DNA of 64,000 bases from Burkholderiales bacterium RIFCSPHIGHO2_01_FULL_63_240 (lineage in GTDB: Bacteria; Pseudomonadota; Gammaproteobacteria; Burkholderiales; Burkholderiaceae_C): positions 248,001-312,000 of the forward strand of contig MERU01000006.1 in the NCBI GenBank assembly GCA_001770725.1, written 5' to 3'. Below the pieces are notes generated by a model. That model was not told the origin of the DNA. It did no database searches and saw nothing but the letters and a program-made list of their open reading frames with translations. Both the position numbers and the translations under genes were made by a program. Positions 39,502-49,694 of this stretch are shown here, in pieces; position 1 is the first letter of the stretch; each line of letters starts with the position of its first letter.

Positions 39502-40053
39502 ATGGCTCAACAACAAGCTCGCCTGCAGCAGATCTACCGCGAAAAGATCGTCCCCGAACTGATGAAACAGTTCGGCTACAAGTCGATCATGGAAGTGCCG
39601 CGCCTGACCAAGATCACCCTGAACATGGGTGTCTCGGAAGCCGTCTCCGACAAGAAGGTCATGGAACACGCCGTTGGCGACCTGACCAAGATCGCCGGCC
39701 AAAAGCCCGTGGTCACCATGTCGAAGAAGGCCATCGCCGGCTTCAAGATCCGCGAAAACATGCCCATCGGCTGCATGGTCACCCTGCGTGGCGTCACCAT
39801 GTTCGAATTCCTGGATCGCTTTGTCACCGTGTCGCTGCCCCGCGTGCGTGACTTCCGCGGCATCTCGGGTCGTTCGTTCGACGGTCGCGGCAACTACAAC
39901 GTGGGCGTCAAGGAACAGATCATCTTCCCGGAAATCGAGTACGAGAAGATCGACGCTGTCCGTGGTCTGAACATCAGCATCACGACGACCGCCAAGACCG
40001 ACGAAGAAGCCAAGGCACTGCTGACGGCTTTCAAGTTCCCGTTCAAGAACTGA
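39502..40053 (+). CDS. rplE: 50S ribosomal protein L5
   Basis: A 183-residue 5S-rRNA-binding protein with the family marks [56 protein letters not shown] and the C-terminal [14 protein letters not shown]. Only 8 bp separate it from rplX. Confidence 0.99.
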   Translation: MAQQQARLQQIYREKIVPELMKQFGYKSIMEVPRLTKITLNMGVSEAVSDKKVMEHAVGDLTKIAGQKPVVTMSKKAIAGFKIRENMPIGCMVTLRGVTMFEFLDRFVTVSLPRVRDFRGISGRSFDGRGNYNVGVKEQIIFPEIEYEKIDAVRGLNISITTTAKTDEEAKALLTAFKFPFKN

Positions 40054-40061
40054 GGCCCGCC

Positions 40062-40367
40062 ATGGCAAAAGTCTCTCTGAAGCAACGCGAAGAAAAGCGC
40101 GAAAAGCTGGTCGCCAAGTACGCCAAGAAGTACGCCGAACTCAAGGCCATCATCGATGACGCCAAGAAGTCGGAAGAAGAGCGCTATGCCGCTCGCCTTG
40201 AGCTGCAAAAGCTGCCCCGCAACGCCAACCCGACCCGTCTGCGCGCACGCTGCAACCTGACTGGTCGCCCCCGTGGCACCTTCCGTCAGTTCGGCCTCGG
40301 CCGTTCCAAGATCCGTGAATTGGCTTTCGCCGGCGACATCCCCGGTGTCACCAAGGCAAGCTGGTAA
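40062..40367 (+). CDS. rpsN: 30S ribosomal protein S14
   Basis: A 101-residue S14 of the long, zinc-free type: the C-terminal half reads [19 protein letters not shown] with no CxxC pair. It binds the 3' domain of 16S rRNA. It lies 8 bp after rplE. Confidence 0.99.
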   Translation: MAKVSLKQREEKREKLVAKYAKKYAELKAIIDDAKKSEEERYAARLELQKLPRNANPTRLRARCNLTGRPRGTFRQFGLGRSKIRELAFAGDIPGVTKASW

Positions 40368-40396
40368 TCCGGCCGGGCACGAACAGGAGTTATCCC

Positions 40397-40792
40397 ATGA
40401 GCATGAGTGATCCCATCGCCGACATGCTGACGCGCATCCGCAACGCTCAAATGGTCAACAAGACCAACGTTGCACTGCCGTCGTCGAAGCTGAAAGTCGC
40501 GATCGCCCAAGTCCTGAAGGACGAAGGCTACATCGACGGTTTTGCCGTCACCGGTGAAGCCGCCAAGCCCACGCTGGAAATTTCGCTGAAGTACTACGCT
40601 GGCCGTCCGGTCATCGAGCGCATCGAGCGTGTTTCCCGTCCCGGTCTGCGCATCTACAAGGGCCGTCACAGCATCCCTCAGGTCATGAACGGCCTGGGCG
40701 TTGCGATCGTGACCACCCCCCAAGGCGTCATGACCGACCGCAAGGCTCGCGCTGCCGGCATCGGCGGCGAAGTCATCGCGTACGTCGCCTGA
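40397..40792 (+). CDS. rpsH: 30S ribosomal protein S8
   Basis: A 131-residue protein starting [20 protein letters not shown] and ending with the RNA-binding segment [18 protein letters not shown] and GGEVIAYVA. In E. coli S8 represses translation of the spc operon; whether that holds here cannot be read from the sequence. A second ATG (40403) is also possible. Confidence 0.99.
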   Translation: MSMSDPIADMLTRIRNAQMVNKTNVALPSSKLKVAIAQVLKDEGYIDGFAVTGEAAKPTLEISLKYYAGRPVIERIERVSRPGLRIYKGRHSIPQVMNGLGVAIVTTPQGVMTDRKARAAGIGGEVIAYVA

Positions 40793-40808
40793 TAGAGGAG
40801 CAATCGCA

Positions 40809-41342
40809 ATGTCCCGCGTTGGAAAAATGCCGATCGCCGTCCCTCAAGGTGTGGACGTCAAGATCTCGGCCGAAGCCATCACCGTCAAGGGTGGCAACGG
40901 CACGCTGAACCTGCCGGCCAACGGCCTGGTCACCGTCACGCAAGACGGCGCCACGCTGAAGGTCGCCCCGGTCAACGACACCGCCGCAGCCAATGCCATG
41001 TCCGGCACCTTCCGCGCCCTGCTGGCCAACACCATCAACGGTGTGTCCAAGGGCTTCGAGAAGAAGCTGACCCTGGTTGGCGTGGGCTTCAAGGCCCAGG
41101 CTGCTGGTCAGAAGCTGAACCTGTCGATTGGTTTCTCTCACCCCGTGGTGAAGGACATGCCCGCAGGCATCAAGGTCGAGACCCCGTCTCAGACCGAAAT
41201 CGTGATCAAGGGCGCCGACCGCCAGGTCGTCGGCCAGATCGCTGCCGAAGTGCGTGCGTTCCGTCCGCCCGAGCCCTACAAGGGCAAGGGCATCCGCTAT
41301 GCGGACGAGCGCGTGGTCCTCAAAGAGACCAAGAAGAAGTAA
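40809..41342 (+). CDS. rplF: 50S ribosomal protein L6
   Basis: A 177-residue protein of usual size. It begins [19 protein letters not shown] and has the duplicated L6 fold; the C-terminal signature [20 protein letters not shown] is intact. It is preceded by GAGGAG. Confidence 0.99.
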   Translation: MSRVGKMPIAVPQGVDVKISAEAITVKGGNGTLNLPANGLVTVTQDGATLKVAPVNDTAAANAMSGTFRALLANTINGVSKGFEKKLTLVGVGFKAQAAGQKLNLSIGFSHPVVKDMPAGIKVETPSQTEIVIKGADRQVVGQIAAEVRAFRPPEPYKGKGIRYADERVVLKETKKK

Positions 41343-41356
41343 GGAGCTGATTCATC

Positions 41357-41716
41357 ATGGCAATGAGCAAGAAGGAACAGCGCCTGCGTCGTGCGCGCCA
41401 GACCCGCGCCCGGATCGCCCTGCAAGGCGCCGTGCGTTTGACGGTCACCCGCAGCAACCTGCACATCTACGCCAGCGTGATTTCTGGCGACGGCAGCAAG
41501 GTCATCGCCACCGCGTCGACCGCCGAAAAGGAAGTGCGCGAGCAAATCAAGAACGGTGCCAACACCGAAGCTGCCTCGCTGATCGGCAAGCGCATCGCCG
41601 AAAAGGCGAAGGCTGCTGGCGTCGAGAAGGTTGCCTTCGATCGCGCTGGCTACCAATACCACGGTCGCATCAAGGCCCTGGCTGAAGCCGCGCGTGAAGC
41701 CGGCCTGCAGTTCTAA
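41357..41716 (+). CDS. rplR: 50S ribosomal protein L18
   Basis: A 119-residue 5S-rRNA-binding protein with the N-terminal basic segment [17 protein letters not shown], then [16 protein letters not shown] and the C-terminal [20 protein letters not shown]. An ATG at 41363 is an alternative start. Confidence 0.99.
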   Translation: MAMSKKEQRLRRARQTRARIALQGAVRLTVTRSNLHIYASVISGDGSKVIATASTAEKEVREQIKNGANTEAASLIGKRIAEKAKAAGVEKVAFDRAGYQYHGRIKALAEAAREAGLQF

Positions 41717-41745
41717 GCCTCGTCGGCAACCGGAAGGAATCTCAA

Positions 41746-42264
41746 ATGGCTAAGTTTCAACCCAAGGTGGCAGACGAAGGTCGCGACGACGGTCTGCGCG
41801 AGAAGATGATCCAGGTGAACCGCGTGACCAAAGTGGTCAAGGGCGGTCGGATCATGGGTTTCGCAGCCCTGACCGTGGTCGGTGATGGCGATGGCCGCAT
41901 CGGCATGGGCAAAGGCAAGGCTCGTGAAGTGCCCCTGGCCGTTCAAAAGGCCATGGACCAAGCGCGTCGCAACATGCTGAAGGTCTCGCTGAAGAACGGC
42001 ACCGTTCACCACAACGTGACCGGCGAACACGGCGCAGCCAAAGTGCTGCTGGCTCCGGCTCCTGCTGGTACCGGCATCATCGCTGGCGGCCCGATGCGCG
42101 CTGTCTTCGAAGTGATGGGCATCACCGACATCGTCGCCAAGAGCCTGGGTTCCTCGAACCCGTACAACATGGTTCGCGCCACGTTCGACGCCCTGGCCAA
42201 GGCCACGACGCCGGCCGAAGTCGCTGCCAAGCGCGGTCTGAACGTTGAACAGCTGTTCAACTGA
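41746..42264 (+). CDS. rpsE: 30S ribosomal protein S5
   Basis: A 172-residue protein with the double-stranded-RNA-binding N-terminal domain ([34 protein letters not shown]) and C-terminal domain ([19 protein letters not shown]). It contributes to decoding fidelity. Confidence 0.99.
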   Translation: MAKFQPKVADEGRDDGLREKMIQVNRVTKVVKGGRIMGFAALTVVGDGDGRIGMGKGKAREVPLAVQKAMDQARRNMLKVSLKNGTVHHNVTGEHGAAKVLLAPAPAGTGIIAGGPMRAVFEVMGITDIVAKSLGSSNPYNMVRATFDALAKATTPAEVAAKRGLNVEQLFN

Positions 42265-42280
42265 TCGCTGGAGAGCAGAC

Positions 42281-42463
42281 ATGAGCGAAAAGAAAACCGT
42301 CACCGTCAAGCTGATCCGCAGCGTGATTGGCTGCAAGGCCGATCACCGCGCCACCGTGAAGGGCCTGGGCCTGCGTCGCATGAACAGCACCGCTGTTCTG
42401 GAAGACACGCCCGCCGTGCGCGGCATGATCACCAAGGTCCGTTACCTGGTCCAGGTGCTGTAA
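42281..42463 (+). CDS. rpmD: 50S ribosomal protein L30
   Basis: A 60-residue protein, [17 protein letters not shown] then [20 protein letters not shown] and [13 protein letters not shown]. The ATG at 42281, after GGAGAG, gives the usual length. It sits between rpsE and rplO as expected. Confidence 0.99.
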   Translation: MSEKKTVTVKLIRSVIGCKADHRATVKGLGLRRMNSTAVLEDTPAVRGMITKVRYLVQVL

Positions 42464-42488
42464 GGCACCCGGCAGTCAGAGGAACATC

Positions 42489-42923
42489 ATGGAACTCAAC
42501 AGCATCAAGCCCGCATCGGGTGCCAAGCATGCCAAGCGCCGTGTCGGCCGCGGCATCGGCTCCGGCCTGGGCAAGACCGCCGGTCGCGGTCACAAGGGTC
42601 AGAAGTCGCGTTCGGGCGGCTACCACAAGGTCGGTTTCGAAGGCGGTCAAATGCCTTTGCAACGTCGCCTGCCCAAGCGTGGCTTCAAGTCGCAAAGCCT
42701 GAAGTACAACGCCGAAATCACCCTGAGCGAACTGCAGGCTCTGGGCGCGTCGGAAGTCGACGTGCTGACCCTCAAGCAAGCCGGCCTCGTGCCCCAGCTC
42801 GCCAAGGTCGTCAAGGTGATCAAGTCGGGTGAACTGTCTGCCAAGGTCGTCCTCAAGGGCATCGGCGCCACCGCCGGCGCCAAGGCCGTGATCGAAGCAG
42901 CCGGCGGCTCCATCGCCGAATAA
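42489..42923 (+). CDS. rplO: 50S ribosomal protein L15
   Basis: A 144-residue protein with the glycine-rich basic N-terminus ([28 protein letters not shown]) and the signature [18 protein letters not shown]. It binds 23S rRNA late in assembly. Confidence 0.99.
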   Translation: MELNSIKPASGAKHAKRRVGRGIGSGLGKTAGRGHKGQKSRSGGYHKVGFEGGQMPLQRRLPKRGFKSQSLKYNAEITLSELQALGASEVDVLTLKQAGLVPQLAKVVKVIKSGELSAKVVLKGIGATAGAKAVIEAAGGSIAE

Positions 42924-42948
42924 GAACGTCTCCTGAACAGGACTCAGC

Positions 42949-44259
42949 GTGGCAACTTCTCCCTCTCAACTGGCACAAAGCGGCAAGTACGGCGACCTCC
43001 AGCGTCGCCTGGTCTTCCTGCTGCTCGCGCTGGTCGTCTACCGCATCGGGGCGCACATCCCCGTGCCGGGGATCGACCCTGCGCAGCTGCAACAGTTGTT
43101 CAAGGGGCAGCAAGGCGGCATCCTGAGCCTGTTCAACATGTTCTCGGGCGGGGCGCTGTCGCGCTTCACCGTGTTCGCGCTGGGCATCATGCCCTACATC
43201 TCTGCGTCCATCATCATGCAGATGATGGGCTACGTGATCCCGCAGCTGGAACAGCTCAAGAAAGAGGGCGAAGCCGGCCGTCGCAAGATCACGCAATACA
43301 CCCGTTACGGCACGCTGGGTCTGGCCTTGTTCCAGTCCTTCGGCATCGCTGTGGCACTGGAAGGCACCGCCGGTCTGGTCATCAGTCCTGGTTTTGGCTT
43401 CCGCATGACCACCGTCATCAGCTTGACGGCGGGCACGATGTTCCTGATGTGGCTGGGTGAGCAGATCACCGAGCGTGGTCTGGGCAACGGCATTTCGATC
43501 CTGATTTTCGGCGGCATCGCTGCGGGCCTGCCTGGTGCACTGGCTGGTCTGTTCGAGCTGATCCGCACCGGTGCCATGAGCATCCCCGCGGCCATCTTCA
43601 TCGTTGCCCTGGTCGGCCTGGTGACCTACGCCGTGGTGTTCGTCGAGCGTGGCCAGCGCAAGATCCTGGTCAACTATGCGAAGCGCCAGGTCGGCAACCG
43701 TGTTTACGGCGGTCAGTCCTCGCACCTGCCGCTCAAGATCAACATGGCTGGCGTGATCCCTCCGATCTTCGCTTCGTCGATCATCCTGCTGCCGACCACC
43801 GCCGTGGGCTGGTTCGCCACGGGTGACAGCATGCGCTGGCTGAAAGACATCGCCGCCATGCTCTCGCCGGGTCAGCCGATCTACGTGATCCTGTATTCGG
43901 TGGCCATCGTTTTCTTCTGCTTCTTCTACACGGCGCTGGTGTTCAACAGCCGCGAGACCGCAGACAACCTGAAAAAGAGTGGCGCTTTCATCCCCGGGAT
44001 CCGTCCTGGCGACCAAACCGCTCGATACATTGATAAAATCTTGGCCCGCCTGACCCTGGTTGGTGCCGTGTACATCACCGCGGTGTGCCTGCTGCCCGAG
44101 TTCCTCGTGCTCAAGTACAACGTTCCTTTCTACTTCGGTGGGACTTCGCTGCTCATCATCGTGGTCGTCACGATGGATTTCTGGGCCCAGGTGCAGTCCT
44201 ATGTCATGTCTCAGCAGTATGACTCTCTGCTGAAGAAGGCAAATTTCAAGGCAAGCTGA
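42949..44259 (+). CDS. secY: Protein translocase subunit SecY
   Basis: A 436-residue channel of the Sec translocon with ten membrane helices. It starts with GTG 42949. Family motifs: [12 protein letters not shown], the plug-side IGIMPYI-type segment ([15 protein letters not shown]), [19 protein letters not shown], and the cytoplasmic loop ending [18 protein letters not shown]. It exports the signal-peptide proteins encoded elsewhere in the window, including the lipases. Confidence 0.99.
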   Translation: MATSPSQLAQSGKYGDLQRRLVFLLLALVVYRIGAHIPVPGIDPAQLQQLFKGQQGGILSLFNMFSGGALSRFTVFALGIMPYISASIIMQMMGYVIPQLEQLKKEGEAGRRKITQYTRYGTLGLALFQSFGIAVALEGTAGLVISPGFGFRMTTVISLTAGTMFLMWLGEQITERGLGNGISILIFGGIAAGLPGALAGLFELIRTGAMSIPAAIFIVALVGLVTYAVVFVERGQRKILVNYAKRQVGNRVYGGQSSHLPLKINMAGVIPPIFASSIILLPTTAVGWFATGDSMRWLKDIAAMLSPGQPIYVILYSVAIVFFCFFYTALVFNSRETADNLKKSGAFIPGIRPGDQTARYIDKILARLTLVGAVYITAVCLLPEFLVLKYNVPFYFGGTSLLIIVVVTMDFWAQVQSYVMSQQYDSLLKKANFKAS

Positions 44260-44427
44260 GCGCGGTGGCCTACCACCGCAAACCGGAAGGTCAAGCACCT
44301 TCCGAGTGAAGCTTGAACAGGTTTGAGTCGGTGCTCGCATCGTGTTCCGGGCGAAGTGAGCTGGAGTTTGTGACCCCGGAAACGTGGGCGAATTTCCGCT
44401 AGGCAACTGGCGGTTCAGGAGAAGACC

Positions 44428-44541
44428 ATGAAAGTCTCGGCATCCGTCAAGGTTATGTGCCGCAATTGCAAAATCATCCGTCGCAAGGGTGTGGTTCGCG
44501 TGATTTGCACCGACCCGCGTCACAAGCAGCGTCAAGGCTAA
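44428..44541 (+). CDS. rpmJ: 50S ribosomal protein L36
   Basis: A 37-residue protein: [11 protein letters not shown] at the N-terminus, then CKIIRRKG and [13 protein letters not shown]. Three Cys and one His ([13 protein letters not shown]) make the zinc-binding C+ form. A ribosome site CAGGAGAAG precedes it. The 168-bp gap from secY contains no infA, which commonly sits here in Burkholderiales. Confidence 0.98.
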   Translation: MKVSASVKVMCRNCKIIRRKGVVRVICTDPRHKQRQG

Positions 44542-44583
44542 TCAGCCTGACCTAGCGACGACACACGCGTTCAGAGGACAGTT

Positions 44584-44946
44584 ATGGCACGTATTGCTGG
44601 CATCAACATTCCGCCGCACAAGCACACCGAAATCGGTCTGACTTCGATCTACGGCATTGGTCGCACCACCGCGCAGAAGCTCTGCACGGCTGCAGGCATT
44701 CCCTTCGACAAGAAGATCAAGGAATTGACCGACAGCGACCTGGAAAAGCTTCGGGAAGAAGTGGGCAAGCTCACCATTGAAGGTGACCTGCGCCGCGAGC
44801 TCTCGATGAACATCAAGCGCCTGATGGATCTGGGCTGCTATCGCGGCTTCCGCCATCGCCGTGGCCTGCCGATGCGTGGTCAACGCACCCGCACGAATGC
44901 CCGCACCCGCAAGGGTCCGCGCAAGGCCATCGCTGGCAAGAAGTGA
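44584..44946 (+). CDS. rpsM: 30S ribosomal protein S13
   Basis: A 120-residue protein: [20 protein letters not shown], then [11 protein letters not shown] and the C-terminal [19 protein letters not shown]. It is the first protein gene of the alpha-operon section and bridges to tRNA and the 50S subunit. Confidence 0.99.
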   Translation: MARIAGINIPPHKHTEIGLTSIYGIGRTTAQKLCTAAGIPFDKKIKELTDSDLEKLREEVGKLTIEGDLRRELSMNIKRLMDLGCYRGFRHRRGLPMRGQRTRTNARTRKGPRKAIAGKK

Positions 44947-44982
44947 TCCGCGCTGGTTGACTGAGTTCGAAAGAGAAACATC

Positions 44983-45387
44983 ATGGCAAAAGCACCTGCG
45001 AACAGCGCTGCCCGTCGTGTGAGCAAGAAGGTCCGCAAGAACATTGCGGACGGCATCGCCCACGTGCACGCTTCGTTCAACAACACCATCATCACCATCA
45101 CCGACCGCCAAGGCAACGCTCTGTCGTGGGCCTCGTCGGGTGGTCAGGGCTTCAAGGGCTCGCGCAAGTCGACCCCCTTCGCCGCCCAGGTGGCTGCTGA
45201 AGTGGCCGGCCGCGCTGCTCAAGAGCAAGGCATCAAGAACCTGGACGTCGAGATCAAGGGCCCCGGTCCTGGTCGCGAGTCGTCGGTTCGCGCCCTGGCT
45301 TCGCTGGGCATCCGGATCAACTCCATTTCGGACGTGACCCCGGTTCCCCACAACGGCTGCCGTCCTCAGAAGCGTCGCCGCATCTGA
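44983..45387 (+). CDS. rpsK: 30S ribosomal protein S11
   Basis: A 134-residue protein with the family blocks [40 protein letters not shown] and [18 protein letters not shown] at the C-terminus. It forms part of the platform of the 30S subunit. Confidence 0.99.
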   Translation: MAKAPANSAARRVSKKVRKNIADGIAHVHASFNNTIITITDRQGNALSWASSGGQGFKGSRKSTPFAAQVAAEVAGRAAQEQGIKNLDVEIKGPGPGRESSVRALASLGIRINSISDVTPVPHNGCRPQKRRRI

Positions 45388-45397
45388 TGCCAGACCG

Positions 45398-45422
45398 ATC
45401 GGCGCCCGCTTCGGGTGCCGAT
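45398..45422 (+). promoter_or_regulatory. Hairpin between rpsK and rpsD
   Basis: ATCGGCGCCCG pairs with CGGGTGCCGAT across a short loop. A second inverted repeat, CTCGCC with GGCGAG, follows at about 45431-45453. Without a T-run these look more like RNA processing or regulatory structures than terminators. Confidence 0.4.
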
Positions 45423-45493
45423 GCCACACCTCGCCCGGTTTCACATCGGCGAGGTGTTGCCGTTCCATGATCCCGACTTCAGTGTCGGGTTAT

Positions 45494-45523
45494 TTGTGGC
45501 GCGGTTCGCCTGCAAGCTAGAAT
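45494..45523 (+). promoter_or_regulatory. Internal promoter before rpsD
   Basis: TTGTGG (45494-45499), an 18-bp spacer and TAGAAT (45518-45523) lie in the 268-bp gap after rpsK. They would give rpsD-rpoA-rplQ a separate start. Confidence 0.55.
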
Positions 45524-45655
45524 CGCAGGTTCTCCGATGTCGGGCGGCTGCATGCTGCCCGCCTTTACTGAAGCCCACCGTCTGTGCGCCCCGGCCCGCA
45601 GACTCGCGCTGGTGCCCTGCAGGGGCTGGCGTCAGATCAAACAAGGACACGAAAA

Positions 45656-46279
45656 GTGGCACGTTACCTCGGACCCAAGGCCAAACTGGCCCGCCGCGAA
45701 GGCACCGATCTTTTCCTCAAGAGCGCCCGCCGCCCCATCAGCGACAAGGCCAAGTTCGACACCAAGCCTGGTCAGCACGGCCGCACCTCCGGTTCGCGCA
45801 CCTCTGACTTCGGTCTGCAACTGCGTGAAAAGCAGAAGGTCAAGCGCATGTACGGCGTGCTGGAAAAGCAATTCCGCCGCTACTTCGCTGAAGCCGAGCG
45901 CCGCAAGGGCAACACCGGTGCCAACCTGCTGAGCCTGCTCGAGTCGCGCCTGGACAACGTCGTCTACCGCATGGGCTACGCCTCCACCCGCGCCGAAGCC
46001 CGTCAGCTGGTCGGCCACAAGGGCATCGTGGTCAACGGCGAAGTCGTGAACATCCCGTCCTACCTGGTCAAGACCGGTGACGTGGTGGCCGTGCGTGAAA
46101 AGGCCAAGAAGCAACTGCGCGTGCAGGAAGCTTACAAGCTGGCCGAGTCCATCGGTCTGCCCGGCTGGGTGCAAGTGGACGGCGCCAAGCTGGAAGGCGT
46201 GTTCAAGAAGACCCCGGATCGCGACGAGTTCGGCTCCGACATCAACGAATCGCTGATCGTCGAACTGTATTCGCGTTGA
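45656..46279 (+). CDS. rpsD: 30S ribosomal protein S4
   Basis: A 207-residue assembly-initiating protein. It starts with GTG 45656 ([20 protein letters not shown] follows). It lacks the N-terminal zinc Cys cluster seen in some S4 proteins and has the S4 RNA-binding domain [20 protein letters not shown] with [18 protein letters not shown]. In E. coli S4 represses the alpha operon. Confidence 0.99.
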   Translation: MARYLGPKAKLARREGTDLFLKSARRPISDKAKFDTKPGQHGRTSGSRTSDFGLQLREKQKVKRMYGVLEKQFRRYFAEAERRKGNTGANLLSLLESRLDNVVYRMGYASTRAEARQLVGHKGIVVNGEVVNIPSYLVKTGDVVAVREKAKKQLRVQEAYKLAESIGLPGWVQVDGAKLEGVFKKTPDRDEFGSDINESLIVELYSR

Positions 46280-46445
46280 TGCGATCGCTGGCTGCGCGAT
46301 GCGCCCTTCGGGTGCGTTTCGCAGCCCCTCGCCGTTGGGCTTTCGGGCTCGGCGGCGTGTGTTTTTCAGGGCCGGAGCATGGTGCTCCGGTTGGTCCAGC
46401 AGCCTTATCGGTGTAACGAGCCGAGGGTATTGACAGGAAGACCTC

Positions 46446-47432
46446 ATGCAAACGAATTTGCTGAAACCCAAAGCCATCCAGGTGGAGCCGCTCGGCGGTC
46501 ACCGTGCCAAGGTCACGCTCGAGCCTTTCGAGCGCGGCTATGGCCACACCCTCGGCAACGCGCTGCGTCGCGTGCTGCTGTCGTCGATGGTCGGTTTCGC
46601 ACCCACGGAAGTCACCATCGCTGGCGTGCTGCACGAGTACTCGTCGATCGACGGCGTGCAGGAAGACGTGGTCAACATCATGCTGAACCTCAAGGGCGTG
46701 GTGTTCCGTCTGCACAACCGCGACGAAGTGACCCTGGTCCTGCGCAAGGACGGTGAAGGTCCTGTCACCGCCGCCGACATCCAGACCCCGCACGACATCG
46801 AGATCGTCAACCCTGGTCACGTCATCGGCCACCTGTCGCAAGGCGGCAAGCTGGACATGCAGATCAAGGTTGAAAAGGGCCGCGGCTACGTGCCTGGCAA
46901 CGTGCGCCGCTACGGCGAAGAGTCGAGCAAGGCCATCGGCCGCATCGTGCTGGACGCTTCGTTCTCGCCCGTCAAGCGCGTGAGCTACACGGTCGAAAGC
47001 GCCCGCGTCGAGCAGCGCACCGACCTGGACAAGCTGGTCATGGAAATCGAAACCAACGGCGCCATCTCGCCTGAGGAAGCGATCCGTGCCTCGGCCAAGA
47101 TCCTGGTGGAACAGCTGGCTGTGTTCGCACAACTGGAAGGCTCCGAGATCGCCGCGTTCGATGCGCCCGCCAAGTCGGCTCAGCATTTCGACCCGATCCT
47201 GCTGCGTCCGGTCGACGAGCTCGAACTCACCGTGCGCTCGGCCAACTGCCTCAAGGCAGAGAACATCTACTACATCGGCGACCTCATCCAGCGCACCGAG
47301 ACCGAGCTGCTCAAGACCCCGAACCTGGGTCGCAAGTCGCTCAACGAGATCAAGGAAGTGCTGGCTTCCCGTGGTCTGGCCCTGGGCTCGCGCCTGGAAG
47401 CCTGGCCGCCCCAAGGTCTGGACAAGCGTTGA
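46446..47432 (+). CDS. rpoA: RNA polymerase alpha subunit
   Basis: A 328-residue protein. The N-terminal dimerisation domain ([20 protein letters not shown]) is followed by a linker and the C-terminal domain with helix-hairpin-helix motifs ([39 protein letters not shown]) that contacts UP elements and activators. Length is normal. It lies 166 bp after rpsD. Confidence 0.99.
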   Translation: MQTNLLKPKAIQVEPLGGHRAKVTLEPFERGYGHTLGNALRRVLLSSMVGFAPTEVTIAGVLHEYSSIDGVQEDVVNIMLNLKGVVFRLHNRDEVTLVLRKDGEGPVTAADIQTPHDIEIVNPGHVIGHLSQGGKLDMQIKVEKGRGYVPGNVRRYGEESSKAIGRIVLDASFSPVKRVSYTVESARVEQRTDLDKLVMEIETNGAISPEEAIRASAKILVEQLAVFAQLEGSEIAAFDAPAKSAQHFDPILLRPVDELELTVRSANCLKAENIYYIGDLIQRTETELLKTPNLGRKSLNEIKEVLASRGLALGSRLEAWPPQGLDKR

Positions 47433-47529
47433 TTTTTTGAAAGTGGATGCACCCAGGTCACTGGGGCATCCGGTGCACCCGGCGGTACCTTGAACCGGCC
47501 GTCGGTTTTGATAAAGAAAGGAAAGCACC

Positions 47530-47919
47530 ATGCGTCACGGCAACGGCCTCCGTAAACTGAACCGCACTTCGTCTCACCGTGCAGCCATGTTCCGCAACAT
47601 GGCCAACTCGCTGATCGAGCACGAAGCCATCAAGACCACCGTGCCCAAGGCCAAGGAACTGCGTCGCATCGTCGAGCCGCTGATCACCCTGGCCAAGGTC
47701 CCGACCGTCGCCAACCGTCGCCTGGCCTTCGACCGCCTGCGCAACCGCGACAACGTGGTCAAGCTCTTCGACGTGCTGGGTCCCCTGTTCGCCAAGCGTC
47801 CTGGCGGCTACACCCGCATCCTGAAGATGGGCTATCGCGTGGGTGACAACGCCCCCATGGCCTTCATGGAGCTGGTCGAGCGCAGCCACGCCGACGAAGC
47901 CGTCGACGCCGCTGAGTGA
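47530..47919 (+). CDS. rplQ: 50S ribosomal protein L17
   Basis: A 129-residue protein: [20 protein letters not shown], then [20 protein letters not shown] and the C-terminal [18 protein letters not shown]. It is the last gene of the alpha operon and is followed by a clear terminator. Confidence 0.99.
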   Translation: MRHGNGLRKLNRTSSHRAAMFRNMANSLIEHEAIKTTVPKAKELRRIVEPLITLAKVPTVANRRLAFDRLRNRDNVVKLFDVLGPLFAKRPGGYTRILKMGYRVGDNAPMAFMELVERSHADEAVDAAE

Positions 47920-47982
47920 TCGGCACCTGACGCCTGACGGATCGGCCTGGACCGATCTGCTCAAGGTCGAAGGGCACACGAG

Positions 47983-48009
47983 CCCGCTGTGAATGCAGCG
48001 GGTTTTTTT
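47983..48009 (+). terminator. Terminator of the alpha operon
   Basis: CCCGCTG (47983-47989) pairs with CAGCGGG (47996-48002); loop TGAATG; T-run 48003-48009. Confidence 0.9.
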
Positions 48010-48065
48010 ATTGTGTTTCTTGGTGGATTCGGTGTCGATGTGTAGCCATGGCATCAAAAACGTGC

Positions 48066-48071
48066 CATAAT
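48066..48071 (+). promoter_or_regulatory. -10 box of the first initiator tRNA
   Basis: CATAAT lies 12 bp before the tRNA 5' end. I see no good -35 box, so this is only a partial promoter call. Confidence 0.4.
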
Positions 48072-48083
48072 CTAAGTCTCAGT

Positions 48084-48160
<77 letters not shown>

Positions 48161-48243
48161 AAGAACACATGGTCTCAAGCCACGCACACCAGTGCTTGGG
48201 ATCGGGTTCGAAGCGCAAGCGCCGAGCCCATCACCTCATCAGT

Positions 48244-48320
<77 letters not shown>

Positions 48321-48383
48321 AAATCAGAGACTTGCAGGTCTTGCGTGCCCTCAGGCATGCAACAGCCACAGGTCTCGCCAACA

Positions 48384-48412
48384 AAAGCCACTCGGAAACG
48401 GGTGGCTTTTTT
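48384..48412 (+). terminator. Terminator of the tRNA transcript
   Basis: GCCACTCG pairs with CGGGTGGC around loop GAAA, preceded by AAAA and followed by TTTTTT. Confidence 0.85.
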
Positions 48413-48437
48413 GTTTGTTGCCCGCTGGCCGCACATG

Positions 48438-48461
48438 AAAAAGCCCGACCGAGGTCGGGCT
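48438..48461 (-). terminator. Terminator of the Old Yellow Enzyme gene
   Basis: AGCCCGAC/GTCGGGCT stem; on the minus strand it is followed by TTTTT. It faces the tRNA terminator. Confidence 0.8.
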
Positions 48462-48504
48462 GTGGGGGAGTCAGGCGCGGGTCTGCTGACCTGCGCTGAA
48501 CCAC

Positions 48505-49599
48505 TCAGGGCAGGGTCGGGTAGTCGGTGTAGCCGTGGGGGCCTTGGCCGCCGTACAGAGGAGCGTCCTTGAACAGCTCATTGAGCGGCGCGTTCTCCTT
48601 GAAGCGGCGCACCAGGTCGGGGTTGGTCAGGGCCAGGCGACCAAAGGACACCAGGTCGGCGCGGCCCGAGGCCACGGCTTCCTGGGCCATTTCCTTGGTG
48701 TAGCCGTTGTTGAGCATCCACACGCCGCTGTAGAGCTTGCGCAGGGCTTCGTAGTCGAAGGGAGCGTTGTCGCGCGGGCCGCCGGTGGCGCCTTCGACCA
48801 CGTGGATGTAGACCGGGTGCAGCTTTTCCAGCTCACGGACCACGTGCTCGAACAGGGGCTGCGGGTTGGACTCGTTGGAGTCGTTGACCGGCGAGACGGG
48901 CGAGATGCGGATGCCGACCTTGCCGGCGCCGATTTCGCCGATGACAGCGGCCATGACCTCGACCAGGAAGCGGGCGCGGTTCTCGATCGAGCCGCCGTAT
49001 TGGTCGGTGCGGTGGTTGGAGCCGTCGCGCAGGAAGGCGTCGATCAGGTAGCCGTGGGCACCGTGGATTTCGACACCGTCAAAACCGGCCTCGATGGCGT
49101 GGCGCGCAGCGGTGCGGAAGTCATCGACGATGCCGGCGATTTCCGATGTTTCGAGCGCGCGGGGCAGCGAGGTGTCGACGTAGCCGGCGCCGGGGATGTA
49201 GGTCTTGGCGTTGGCGCGGATCGAAGAGGGCGCCACGGGGGCGTTTTCACCGGGCTGGAAGGCGGTGTGCGACATGCGGCCGGTGTGCCACAGCTGCACG
49301 AAGATCTTGCCGCCGCGGGCATGGACCTCGTCGGTGACCTTGCGCCAGGCGGCGATCTGCTCGGGGGTGTGCACGCCGGGGGTGGACACGTAGCCCTGGG
49401 CCTGGGCAGAGACCTGGGTGGCCTCGGCGATGATCAGGCCGAGGCTGGCGCGCTGAGCGTAGTACTCGATGGTCATGGCGCCAGGCACGTTGCCGGGTTC
49501 GGCGCGGTTGCGCGTCAGCGGGGCCATCACCATGCGGTTGGCCAACTGGATGTCGCCCAGCTTGAAGGGATGGAACAGGTCGCGAACGGTCTCGGTCAT
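48505..49599 (-). CDS. nemA: Old Yellow Enzyme-type alkene reductase (NemA-like)
   Basis: A 364-residue FMN-dependent TIM-barrel oxidoreductase that uses NAD(P)H to reduce activated double bonds, maleimides or nitro-compounds. Motifs: LANRMVMAPLTRNRA (FMN site), LWHTGRMSH, GFDGVEIHGAHGYLIDAFL (His-His and Tyr), GSNHRTDQYGGSIENRARF and SFGRLALTNPDLVRRF. Length and order match NemA. A TetR regulator is encoded 95 bp upstream on the same strand, as for nemRA in enterobacteria. Confidence 0.93.
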   Translation of the reverse strand: MTETVRDLFHPFKLGDIQLANRMVMAPLTRNRAEPGNVPGAMTIEYYAQRASLGLIIAEATQVSAQAQGYVSTPGVHTPEQIAAWRKVTDEVHARGGKIFVQLWHTGRMSHTAFQPGENAPVAPSSIRANAKTYIPGAGYVDTSLPRALETSEIAGIVDDFRTAARHAIEAGFDGVEIHGAHGYLIDAFLRDGSNHRTDQYGGSIENRARFLVEVMAAVIGEIGAGKVGIRISPVSPVNDSNESNPQPLFEHVVRELEKLHPVYIHVVEGATGGPRDNAPFDYEALRKLYSGVWMLNNGYTKEMAQEAVASGRADLVSFGRLALTNPDLVRRFKENAPLNELFKDAPLYGGQGPHGYTDYPTLP

Positions 49600-49694
49600 G
49601 AGGGACTCCGGTAGACGGGGGGCAAAGGTTGCGCCCTTGGGCGCACGGGGAATGGGGTGAGGTGGTGTTGGGGCAGGGTGCCGGGCGAGGCGTT

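Noticed and set aside
44260..44427. Possible infA or other small gene between secY and rpmJ
   Set aside because: No frame of suitable length with IF-1-like sequence on either strand.
42853..44535. 560-codon minus-strand frame opposite secY and rpmJ
   Set aside because: Antisense to universally conserved genes; no motif or start signal.
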